Under the pieces are notes generated by a model that worked only from the letters and a program-made list of their open reading frames with translations, did no database searches and was not told the DNA's origin. A stretch of DNA of 64,000 nt from Desulfatibacillum aliphaticivorans DSM 15576 (GTDB taxonomy: Bacteria > Desulfobacterota > Desulfobacteria > Desulfobacterales > Desulfatibacillaceae). The first letter of the stretch is position 1. The number at the start of each line of letters is the position of its first letter. Location of the stretch: the NCBI RefSeq assembly GCF_000429905.1, contig NZ_AUCT01000013.1, forward strand, positions 62,001 through 126,000, given 5' to 3'. The translations under genes were made by a program, and so were the position numbers. Of this stretch, positions 42,334 through 50,507 are shown piece after piece.

Positions 42334-44988
42334 ATGGACGAGGACAAGGCGAAAATCCTTATCGTTGATGACGAAAAGATCCATATCAGCGTTCTGACGA
42401 AATTTTTGTCCGGTGATTATGACGTTAGAATCGCCTTGAACGGCGCCGAGGCCTTGATGCGGGCCAAGGCCGATCCTCCCCCGGATTTGATTTTACTGGA
42501 CGTGATGATGCCCGAAATGGATGGGTTTGAAGTCTGCCGGCGGCTGAAAAGCGACAAGTCCCTGAAAAGCATCCCGGTCATCTTTCTCACCACCAAGGAC
42601 GACGAAGAAAACACGGCCAGGGGCTTTGAACTGGGCGCGGTGGATTTTATCCGCAAACCTTTCAGGCCGGCCGTGCTGTCCGCCCGGATTCGAACCCATC
42701 TGGCCATGTCCAATCAAAAGCAGCTTTTGGAGCAGCAGGTCAAGGAACGCACGGCCGAGTTGGTGAAATCCCAGAAAAAGCTGCGCGACGCCATGGGCAA
42801 CCTGTTGACCATCCAGGTGGCGCCCGGGGTGTTGTGGCTGCAGGTTCCCGAGGCGGACTTGCGCATTCTTTGCGGCTGTCCGGGCGAGGTGGTCAAGCTT
42901 CTGATGCTGAAAGGGCTGAACGCCCCGGCCTTTAAGGACGGAGTGAACTTCGAGACCGGCCCCAACGTGATATTGCTGTCCGACTTGCTGGTCCAAAACG
43001 GCCAGTTCGCCAATTTGTCCGAGTTTCCGGTTTTGCAAATGCTTTACCGCCAGGGCATGATGATTCCCGGCCACCCTAACAACACGGGCGTCAAGCCCAT
43101 GCTTATCGGCTCCGCGGAACAGGTTCGCGCCCAAATGGAGTATATCCACCATGGCAATTACGGGCTTTTAAGCAAAGAGGAAATCATGGCCGCGGGGATA
43201 GATGAGGACCTTGCGGAATCCATGATGCGCGTGAAGCTGAAGTTTGCATTCGGCAAGATCAAGAAGCCCTACGAGTTTCTGGACACCCTGGAGATCGACG
43301 ATACTCTTCAGGAAATCCGCAACGGCGTTTTTGTGCGGCGAATCGGGTTTAACCAGTTTCGGTTCCATTACCGTGAACGATTTGCCGACATTGACCTGAA
43401 TCTGCCCAAAGACGTCCACTATCCCTCGCCCTACCCCTTGGGGCGCCATCGCCTCCAGCGGCATTATTTTTCCGTGCTGCACACCGGCGAAGGCGACGGC
43501 TGGAACACCAAAAAGCCCAGTATGAGCAGCGTGCTCATGTTTCAGGGCCGCATATATCTGGTGGACGCCCCGCCCAGCGTCATGAACGGCCTCTCTGCCC
43601 TGGGCATTGACATCAGCGAGGTGGAGGGCATTTTTCACACCCATTCCCACGACGATCACTTTGCCGGCCTGCCCGACCTTGTGCACACGGACCGGCGCTT
43701 GAAGTATTTCGCCACGCCCCTGGTGCGCACCGCCGTGGCCAAAAAATTTGCCGCCCTGACCTCATTGCCCGAGGAAAAGTTTGAACAGTTTTTTGACATT
43801 CACGATTTGGAATTTGATACATGGAATAAAATCGGCGGTTTGGAGGTAAAGCCTTTATACTCCCCCCATCCGGTGGAGAACAACTTGTTTTTATTCCGGG
43901 CGCTGGACTGGAACGGACACCGCACCTACGCCCATTGGGCCGACCTGACCTCCTTCGAGGTCCTGGATAAAATGACCGGTGAAGGGCCGGAAGACGTTTC
44001 GCCTGATTTTGCGGAAGCCGTCAAGAAGAGTTACATGATTCCCGCGGCAATTAAAAAGCTCGACATAGGGGGCGGCATGATCCACGGCGTGGCCTCTGAT
44101 TTCATGGATGACGACTCGGAACGCCTGATACTCGCCCATCTGGAACGGGACCTGACCCCGGAGGAAATGGAAATCGGGTCCGAGGCTTCGTTCGGGGCGG
44201 TGGACGTTTTGATTGCCGGGGAACAGGGGCATTTGCAGCAAAAGATTTTCGATTATTTAAGGGAGATGTTTCCCGAGTCTTCCGAGGACGAAATCCGCAT
44301 GTTGATGAACGGGCCCATTGTGGACCACAACGCAGGCGCCATTCTCACCAAAAAAGGCCAGGACGCCGATGTTGTCCGCATGCTGTTGGCGGGCGCCGTA
44401 TTGTTTGTGGACTCCGAGCTTGGCATAAGCAATCAACTGGGGTTCGGCTCGTTTATTGGACTGAAGCAGGTTTTTGAAAAAGACGCCAGAACCGCAGGAA
44501 CCTACCGGGCTGCCTCCCATGGGTCTTCGCTGCATATCCACAGGCGGCTTTTCAGGACTTTTTTAAAGAATAACGGAATTATGGAGGATTTCGCCGAGCG
44601 CTTGAAGAAAATCCAGTTTCTCCGCCGCACCTGGCTGTTCGGGGAAAACACATCGTTTTCCTTTCTCGACCGTCTTTCCAAGCAGGTTGAAACCACCTAT
44701 CTTCTGGATGGGGCGCAAATCGATTTATGTTCGGATGCGGGCCTCTGCCTGATTGAACAAGGAGGGGTAACCGTAACCAACGGCGCCGGAGGCGTCAAAG
44801 GCGAACTCAAGGCGGGGGATTTTTTCGGCGAACATTTTCATACGAAAGAGAATTTTGAAAACCCGGTTTTTTCAGCCAAAGGCGATTGCGCTTTAATCAA
44901 CATTCCCAGGGATGAGATTTTCAACGCCCCCATCGTGCATTGGAAAATCCTGGAAACAAGACGCAAAAGAGTCCGGGTGCTGTATTGA
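42334..44988 (+). CDS. Response regulator fused to MBL-fold hydrolase and cyclic-nucleotide-binding-like domain
   Basis: The 884-residue protein has an unusual order of domains. Residues 1-125 are a receiver domain with phospho-acceptor Asp56 (DLILLDVMMPEMDG) and Lys108. A short coiled coil (about 128-152) leads to a region of about 220 residues (about 155-375) of no named family. An MBL-fold domain (about 380-600) carries the metal motif HTHSHDDHFAG (His437, His439, Asp441, His442). After a helical segment, residues about 760-884 look like a cyclic-nucleotide-binding beta barrel (LIEQGGVTVTNG, LKAGDFFGEHF). A phosphorylation- or nucleotide-gated hydrolase is a reasonable inference; the substrate is unknown. 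The upstream neighbour is a SpoIIE-type phosphatase. Confidence 0.82.
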   Translation: MDEDKAKILIVDDEKIHISVLTKFLSGDYDVRIALNGAEALMRAKADPPPDLILLDVMMPEMDGFEVCRRLKSDKSLKSIPVIFLTTKDDEENTARGFELGAVDFIRKPFRPAVLSARIRTHLAMSNQKQLLEQQVKERTAELVKSQKKLRDAMGNLLTIQVAPGVLWLQVPEADLRILCGCPGEVVKLLMLKGLNAPAFKDGVNFETGPNVILLSDLLVQNGQFANLSEFPVLQMLYRQGMMIPGHPNNTGVKPMLIGSAEQVRAQMEYIHHGNYGLLSKEEIMAAGIDEDLAESMMRVKLKFAFGKIKKPYEFLDTLEIDDTLQEIRNGVFVRRIGFNQFRFHYRERFADIDLNLPKDVHYPSPYPLGRHRLQRHYFSVLHTGEGDGWNTKKPSMSSVLMFQGRIYLVDAPPSVMNGLSALGIDISEVEGIFHTHSHDDHFAGLPDLVHTDRRLKYFATPLVRTAVAKKFAALTSLPEEKFEQFFDIHDLEFDTWNKIGGLEVKPLYSPHPVENNLFLFRALDWNGHRTYAHWADLTSFEVLDKMTGEGPEDVSPDFAEAVKKSYMIPAAIKKLDIGGGMIHGVASDFMDDDSERLILAHLERDLTPEEMEIGSEASFGAVDVLIAGEQGHLQQKIFDYLREMFPESSEDEIRMLMNGPIVDHNAGAILTKKGQDADVVRMLLAGAVLFVDSELGISNQLGFGSFIGLKQVFEKDARTAGTYRAASHGSSLHIHRRLFRTFLKNNGIMEDFAERLKKIQFLRRTWLFGENTSFSFLDRLSKQVETTYLLDGAQIDLCSDAGLCLIEQGGVTVTNGAGGVKGELKAGDFFGEHFHTKENFENPVFSAKGDCALINIPRDEIFNAPIVHWKILETRRKRVRVLY

Positions 44989-45052
44989 AGGACGGCGCTG
45001 CCGAAATTTTGGTCCTGAAATCAGGCGCTTTGCGATCCAGAATGGATAAGCT

Positions 45053-45102
45053 GGGGGGGCGGCTATAAAAAGAAAGCCGCCCTCCCCTTGATTGCTTTTT
45101 TT
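45053..45102 (+). terminator. Terminator of the REC-MBL gene
   Basis: GGGGGGGCGGCT and AGCCGCCCTCCCC form a long stem followed by TTGATTGC and a run of seven T. The T run touches the 3' end of the convergent cbiK. Confidence 0.8.
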
Positions 45103-45874
45103 AAGAAGGTTGAACCATATCCAGGGCGCCCATGGTGTGACGGGTAAACAGGGACGCCACTTTGGGATTTTGGCCCAGGCCCTGGGCATGCAACTCCACC
45201 TGGAGTCCCTGCTCTTCAAAGGCTGACTTCCACGAATCCTCCTCGCCCGCCAGGTCCTCCTCAAAATGCACTCCGGAAACGAGCATGAAGGGCGCCAGCA
45301 GCACACGTTTGAAACCCTTGTCCCTGACTTCCTGAACCACGTCCTCCTGCTCGGGAATGCCTTCCTCCACAACGCCCACAAAGGCTTTTTCGCCGTAGGT
45401 CTTTTTTAAGACGCTGGCCATGGCCGTGTACATGCTCCAGGCCGGATGGTCCGTGCCGTGGCCCACCAGGACCACGGCCTGATCTTCCGGGCCTTGAAAA
45501 AGAGGCTCAAGAATTTCAGAGACTTCCATGCAATCCTCGGGCGAGGACAGCAGCGGCAGGCCCATGGAAACCCGGATAGGGCCGGTTCTTGCGTCGTCCA
45601 CCAGCCGATAGAACTCGTGGCCGCAAGTGAGGTGCAACGATTGCAGCACCGCCCATTCATGACCGGCCTGGTGCAACAGGTCGAAAACCTGGTAGGGATG
45701 CAAAACCTCCCGGCCCGCCTTTTTACGCACCTTGGAAGCCACCATCCGGGAGGTGAAGGCCCAGTGGATGTCGTGGCCGGGGAAGGTTTTTTTGTAATAA
45801 GCGTCAATATCGTCGTACGCGGCCATGGCGCGCGTGGATGTTCCGAATGCCGCCAATATGATTGGAGTGTTCAT
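45101..45874 (-). CDS. cbiK: Anaerobic sirohydrochlorin cobaltochelatase CbiK
   Basis: The 257-residue class II chelatase inserts Co2+ into sirohydrochlorin in the early-insertion (anaerobic) cobalamin pathway. Catalytic histidines are visible in LVGHGTDHPA (His139) and VSGVHFEEDLAG (His203), with the N-terminal ILAAFGTSTRAMAAYDDID typical of CbiK. There is no signal peptide, so this is the cytoplasmic form rather than the exported haem-binding form known from Desulfovibrio. It follows the nitrilase-fold gene by 2 bp and is the last gene of the cobalamin locus. Confidence 0.92.
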   Translation of the reverse strand: MNTPIILAAFGTSTRAMAAYDDIDAYYKKTFPGHDIHWAFTSRMVASKVRKKAGREVLHPYQVFDLLHQAGHEWAVLQSLHLTCGHEFYRLVDDARTGPIRVSMGLPLLSSPEDCMEVSEILEPLFQGPEDQAVVLVGHGTDHPAWSMYTAMASVLKKTYGEKAFVGVVEEGIPEQEDVVQEVRDKGFKRVLLAPFMLVSGVHFEEDLAGEEDSWKSAFEEQGLQVELHAQGLGQNPKVASLFTRHTMGALDMVQPS

Positions 45875-45876
45875 TA

Positions 45877-47397
45877 TTATTCTTCCTGATGGTTATGTTT
45901 TTTCAATAAAATAGAGTAATTGATTCGTTCCTGAAATCGCTTGGTCCGCAAGCTGGCTGTATCCAAAACTATGGAGGCGGCCCCGGTTTTATCCTGGGGA
46001 GCGACCGTCCAGGGGCCGTGGCCTTCCGGCGGGAGGATAACCCCGGATTGGTCATTGGAGCTGCAAACCAGCGCCAGGCGGTCCAACGTCCTGCCGCCCA
46101 TAAGCATGTGATCGTCAGGAGTAAAGCACTCCTCGGAAACCACAACCAGGTCGCAGCCCTGCTTGGCCAGGGAAACCGAAACCTCGGGGTGTCTTAGAGC
46201 CTCCTTTTCCAAAAAGGCTATCCTGAGCGGGCCGAAATCCACGGTTTGCAAGGGTTCATTAGGATTTTGCGCTGCGCCGGAAAATGGGGCTATTCGGGTT
46301 ATTTTTCCCGGTTCGGCCAGGACCGCCATGGCCGGCCCTCCGTTTTCCTGCAACAGGGCGGCCGCGGCGATGTTATGTGTATTGGCCAGGCTTTCCAGAA
46401 CTCCAACCGGGTTGCCGGCCGTGAAGTTTTTCGGCAAAACAGCCAGTCGGGGCGCATCGTCGCCGTCCTTTAATACGGATTTCATAAGGCCTGGAATGTC
46501 GCCGCCAATGAGGGCGAAAATTTTGATTTCTCCGGACTTGGGCAGGCCTAACCAGTCGGTCTGGTCCGGGATCATCCTGAGATCCAGGTAGATTTCTCCG
46601 TAATATTCCGGCTTTCGTTGATCCATGATTTTACGTCTGCGGCTGGAAGGCAGTTTGCCGTTCTCCAGCAAGGGGAGATCCGCGATAAATACGGCGGAAT
46701 CCTGGCTGGACTCCACTAAAAGCGCCTTGCCGTTATGGTCAATGAGGCAGGATTGGGCGTCCGCGCAATCCATGAGCCGATCCTGGCCGGTGCGATTGCA
46801 GACCGCCATGGCGAATCCGTTTTCCAGAGCCCGAAGCCGCCAGAGGTCCACCGGGTCCATGCCGGAAGGAGGCCAGTTAGCCGGGACGACAACCAGGTCC
46901 GCGCCTTGCAAGGCCAAAGTGCGGGGCATGAGGCCGTAATAGGTGTCCGAGCAAATCAAAACGCCCACCTTGCCCCAGGGCGTTTTAAAAACCGGGTTTT
47001 GGCTTCCGGACCCAGGGCAGGCCCAACGGGCCTCGCCGTTTACCTTGCGATAAGTGCAAACCACTTGTCCTTCCGGCCCGATCACCACGGCGCTGTTGTA
47101 CATAATGCCTGTGCTTTCGTCCTTTTCAGGCATGCCGACCACAATATAGGCCTGGTTTTCCCGTGCGATGGGGGCCAATGCTGAAACACTAGGGCCTGAC
47201 AGGGGCTCGGCCAAGGGAAAGACGTCCTGCCGGCCGGTGAATGAGTACCCGGACACCCCCATCTCCGTATTCACGATGATTTTAGCGCCATGGTCCGCCG
47301 CCTTGCGGTTCAGTTCAACCAAAGCGGCCCGGTTTTGTTCCGGCTCTTTATATTGTACATTCAGGTGAATCAGCCCGATTCTTAAAGCGTGAGTCAT
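45877..47397 (-). CDS. Tandem nitrilase-fold protein, second half degenerate
   Basis: The 506-residue protein begins with a complete carbon-nitrogen hydrolase domain (residues about 5-265) having the catalytic triad Glu45 (NTEMG), Lys118 (YRKVNGEA) and Cys149 (ICSDTYYG). A second, diverged nitrilase-like half (about 290-490) has lost the triad: FLEKEALRHPE stands where Cys would be, though VSEECF and VCSSNDQSG keep the strand pattern. The enzyme probably hydrolyses an amide or nitrile, perhaps a corrinoid side chain given that it is next to cbiK, but that is inference. It starts with AAAGGA five bases before the ATG, 37 bp after the GDPD remnant. Confidence 0.8.
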   Translation of the reverse strand: MTHALRIGLIHLNVQYKEPEQNRAALVELNRKAADHGAKIIVNTEMGVSGYSFTGRQDVFPLAEPLSGPSVSALAPIARENQAYIVVGMPEKDESTGIMYNSAVVIGPEGQVVCTYRKVNGEARWACPGSGSQNPVFKTPWGKVGVLICSDTYYGLMPRTLALQGADLVVVPANWPPSGMDPVDLWRLRALENGFAMAVCNRTGQDRLMDCADAQSCLIDHNGKALLVESSQDSAVFIADLPLLENGKLPSSRRRKIMDQRKPEYYGEIYLDLRMIPDQTDWLGLPKSGEIKIFALIGGDIPGLMKSVLKDGDDAPRLAVLPKNFTAGNPVGVLESLANTHNIAAAALLQENGGPAMAVLAEPGKITRIAPFSGAAQNPNEPLQTVDFGPLRIAFLEKEALRHPEVSVSLAKQGCDLVVVSEECFTPDDHMLMGGRTLDRLALVCSSNDQSGVILPPEGHGPWTVAPQDKTGAASIVLDTASLRTKRFQERINYSILLKKHNHQEE

Positions 47398-47433
47398 GAT
47401 TGTCCTTTCCCTGCATTCATGGTTGCAGCCGCT

Positions 47434-47694
47434 CTACTTTTCCGCCGGCAAGGGCCGGACATAAGGCAGCAGTTCCAATGGGTTATCGCAGCTTACCCCC
47501 AAAGCGCCCAGCGAGACGGCATGGTCGAAGCGCTTTTTCAAGTCGTGCGCTCCCCACAAGTATACAATAACCGGCGCCCCGTGTTTGTTTAATTCATCAA
47601 AGCCTGTTCAAAGGTCGAGACTGTCCATTCCGTGATTTTACCTTGGGCGCTTTTTAAATGTAAGGCCTGGATTTCAGCATTCAAACCTCCGGAA
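47434..47694 (-). pseudogene. Remnant of a glycerophosphodiester phosphodiesterase gene
   Basis: Two adjacent frames on the minus strand together read like the C-terminal part of a GDPD enzyme: GKITEWTVSTFEQA in one frame, then ELNKHGAPVIVYLWGAHD and AVSLGALGVSCDNPLELL in the other, ending at a stop at 47434. A frameshift lies between 47590 and 47608, and no N-terminus remains. It separates the EcfT gene from the nitrilase gene and marks a past insertion or deletion. Confidence 0.6.
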
Positions 47695-48588
47695 TTAAAT
47701 ATAATGCCTGCAAATCATGTAAATATTGCGCAGGGAGGAGTTGTAGTACAGGCCTCCCAGATACAGCCAGTAGAACGTCTTCATGCACAGGATGCACGCC
47801 ACCGCCCAGAATCCCAGCCAACTGAACAAACGCGCCCCAAAAGGCATGGGTGGGATGTACCGGCGGCTTTGGTTGTTGGCCGGGGAAAAGGCCCGGGACT
47901 GCAACGAAAGGGCCAGGATGACCGAGCGCCGGTATCCGTTGACGATCACCGGCCTCACGAACATGATCCAGTTGGAGGCCAGCGTAAACGGATTAGGGGA
48001 GAACACGCGCATTCCCCGCACCTGCCAGGCCCGCCGGACCGTAGACGCCTCCTGCATGATCCCCGGAAGAAACCGAAGCGCAGTGACGGACATAAAAGCC
48101 AGAACATAAGGCGTTCCGACTCCTAAAAGCCCCTGCATCAGGCTTCGGGCGTCCGTGCTCCAGCACAGGGCCAGGCCCAGCATCATCATAGAGGTAAAGC
48201 GCAGGGACTGAATCGCCCCGTGGCGAAATCCCTCCCGGTACACGTTCATTTCCCCGGTCAGCCAGCCAAGCAGGAGATTGTCCGGCTCCACCAGGTTAAG
48301 CAGCACGGTGCGCGGCTCCCCGTAATAGAATATTGCCTGGGAGAACATGGTTCCCCAGGTGACCAGGGCCGCACCGAAAACCAGCCATGCCAGTTGTCTG
48401 GCCGACAGCCCCGAGCACAGGGCGGCCAGCAGACACAAGGCGCCCATGGCGCACAGGGAAAACAAGGAATCCAGCAGCACGGAAAGCACGCTGGAGTAAA
48501 GCAGGAGCAAAATCCTGGCTCGCGGGTCAATGCGGGTTAAAACGCCGGGCTTTCCCTGTGCTTTGTTTGTTGATGTTGAACCGTTCAT
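47695..48588 (-). CDS. ECF transporter T component (EcfT/CbiQ family)
   Basis: The 297-residue inner-membrane protein couples the ATPases to the substrate-binding subunit of an energy-coupling-factor importer. It has about five to six helices and the two Ala-Arg-Gly-like coupling motifs expected in EcfT (AWQVRGM and SLQSRAF). The N-terminus (LTRIDPRARILLLLYSSVLS) is the usual EcfT start. Its ATG overlaps the stop of the lipoprotein/S-component gene by 4 bp. It is the last intact gene of the riboswitch-led operon. Confidence 0.88.
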   Translation of the reverse strand: MNGSTSTNKAQGKPGVLTRIDPRARILLLLYSSVLSVLLDSLFSLCAMGALCLLAALCSGLSARQLAWLVFGAALVTWGTMFSQAIFYYGEPRTVLLNLVEPDNLLLGWLTGEMNVYREGFRHGAIQSLRFTSMMMLGLALCWSTDARSLMQGLLGVGTPYVLAFMSVTALRFLPGIMQEASTVRRAWQVRGMRVFSPNPFTLASNWIMFVRPVIVNGYRRSVILALSLQSRAFSPANNQSRRYIPPMPFGARLFSWLGFWAVACILCMKTFYWLYLGGLYYNSSLRNIYMICRHYI

Positions 48589-50501
48589 TCCTGCACCATC
48601 TTAAGGGTGTTGGAAAAGCGTTTGCCGAAATACACCCCAATGCCCGTGTATACGAATCCGTTGAACAAAATGGATAAAAAAATGTACCACCGGGCGAAAT
48701 ACAATCGGTAGAAAATCACGTGCAAATACACGCTGGAAGCGTTGAGCAAGGCGTCCGCGGCGCCCAACAGCAACGCGGCTGCCAGGGTGTTGAACCAGGT
48801 CCATTCAAATTGATCGCCCTTGCGGGTGATTCCCGAGGCGTACAAGGCGCTTTCCTTCAGCACCAGGGCGGTTCCCATGTACAGGAAGTCCAGGACATGG
48901 AAGCCGCCAAGCATCATGCCCGCCAGCAAATACCGGACCAGGTAGGTCAGGGTGGCCACCCCGGGCCTGGGTATCAATCGCAACAGGGCGATGAGCATGG
49001 AGAAGTAAACGAGGTCGTTGAAAAAGCCCAGCACAAGAACCGCAAAGGGGCCGAATAAAGCCGTGATGACCGAATTGAAAATCCGCAAAGGAACGTTGAC
49101 GCCCGCAAAGGTCACGGCCCCGAAAAAGGAAATCACCACCAGGTCCTGCTCCGAAGCGCTTGCAATCAGTTTTTTAAAGTTCAGGACGAAAAATATCAGT
49201 CCGCCCAGGCTCAGAATCAGAGAGCCGCACACCACGCACGCAGCAATCAGGTTGGTTCCCGTCACGTACAAAGGCCTGACAATCTCGTGGACGGGCAGGC
49301 TGGCGCCCATGGGATATATGCTGATTTTCCGGTCGTAGATCCCCGGATTAGGGGTTCCGTTTATAAAAATCGGGATGATTACGGTCGTGGATTGTTGGGG
49401 CGGCAGGGTCGCAGAAACAGCCGCGCTTTGGTCCTTTAACTTGCCGGTGAAGCGGTCGGGAGGATAAAAGGCTTCGGGCGTCCTGTCCGTTTGGTGGGCG
49501 ACAATCCGGGACGTAACCAGCACGGACAATTCTTCCTTTCCGGAGTTAAAAAGAGAAACAGCCTGGTGCGTGTACGGGGCGAAATTGTTTTGGGGCGGGG
49601 GAGTCGTTCCCAGAATTCGGCCCAGCTGCCGGAAGATTTTTGTTCCAAAAAACAAGGTATCGGGCTGGTTTTTAGCGTCAAACAGGCCCTTGGCCGAGAC
49701 AGGCGCCTGGGCGTTGGCCGCCTGCACCCGGCGGCGGAATTCCTTCATGGGGATGGGCGATAGAACCACAACCCGGGTGTACACGGACTCGCCGGCGCCA
49801 TCCTTCCTGACCACTCTGGCCCGGCATGTGACGGGGGCGTTTCCCTCGGCCATGACCCGGAACACAAAATAGGCAAGTTGGCTGTACGCCTCCATGCGCG
49901 CATGCAAGTGAAGCGTGCGGCCGTCTTCTTCCTCAACAACCTTGGCGTTTTGGGGGAGTTCAAGCAGGGCCAGTTCGCCGGGAAGGCTTATGGTCATGGC
50001 GTAGTCGGCCGGAACATGGCCGTAATGGCGCAAGATCAAGCCGCCAGTTACGGCGGCGCCTTGCACGGCGGAGCTGGCTTTTTCCCCGGACTCCTCCAGG
50101 CCTTTCAGGGAAAAAGGCGTTTCGCGCCCGGAATAGGGAACGGCGAAATGCACGGCGGCGCCCTGCAACAGCTCCCGGGGCGCCCGGACACTGGTTTTGA
50201 CCGCGCCCTCTTTCAAGCCTGTTTGCACGGTGTACAGAGCCTGGGGCTCCCAGGACATGGGCAGGCTCAGGGATTTTTTCGGCCTGCCTTGAAAGCGCTG
50301 ACGCAGCACAACGCCTCCCTGGGAGTCCAGAACCTCCACCATGGAGACCGGGACCGGGTTTTCAAATTGCAGGGTCAGGCCCTGCCGGGTGAACTCCACG
50401 TCCGGCGCTGCGTCCGGCCCGCCATTATTGCGGGCCTTGCACGCCGGAAGCGCCAGCAGGCACAATGCCGCGGCAAGAATCAATTTAAGGCTATGCGGCA
50501 T
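48585..50501 (-). CDS. Lipoprotein fused to an ECF S-component-like membrane domain
   Basis: The 638-residue protein starts with a lipoprotein signal (LLALPAC, lipid-modified Cys21). A beta-rich domain follows (about 30-112) that resembles the N-terminus of the neighbouring beta-propeller lipoprotein. A larger periplasmic part with beta-sandwich features extends to about 410. The last 220 residues hold six or seven helices (from about 417), with VNVPLRIFNSVITALFGPFAV and FNDLVYFSMLIALLRLIP resembling substrate-binding S components of ECF importers. Encoded between ECF ATPase and EcfT genes, it is the only candidate for the S subunit. The substrate is inferred from the cobalamin riboswitch. 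I know of no described family with this fusion. Confidence 0.75.
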   Translation of the reverse strand: MPHSLKLILAAALCLLALPACKARNNGGPDAAPDVEFTRQGLTLQFENPVPVSMVEVLDSQGGVVLRQRFQGRPKKSLSLPMSWEPQALYTVQTGLKEGAVKTSVRAPRELLQGAAVHFAVPYSGRETPFSLKGLEESGEKASSAVQGAAVTGGLILRHYGHVPADYAMTISLPGELALLELPQNAKVVEEEDGRTLHLHARMEAYSQLAYFVFRVMAEGNAPVTCRARVVRKDGAGESVYTRVVVLSPIPMKEFRRRVQAANAQAPVSAKGLFDAKNQPDTLFFGTKIFRQLGRILGTTPPPQNNFAPYTHQAVSLFNSGKEELSVLVTSRIVAHQTDRTPEAFYPPDRFTGKLKDQSAAVSATLPPQQSTTVIIPIFINGTPNPGIYDRKISIYPMGASLPVHEIVRPLYVTGTNLIAACVVCGSLILSLGGLIFFVLNFKKLIASASEQDLVVISFFGAVTFAGVNVPLRIFNSVITALFGPFAVLVLGFFNDLVYFSMLIALLRLIPRPGVATLTYLVRYLLAGMMLGGFHVLDFLYMGTALVLKESALYASGITRKGDQFEWTWFNTLAAALLLGAADALLNASSVYLHVIFYRLYFARWYIFLSILFNGFVYTGIGVYFGKRFSNTLKMVQE

Positions 50502-50507
50502 GGCTCC

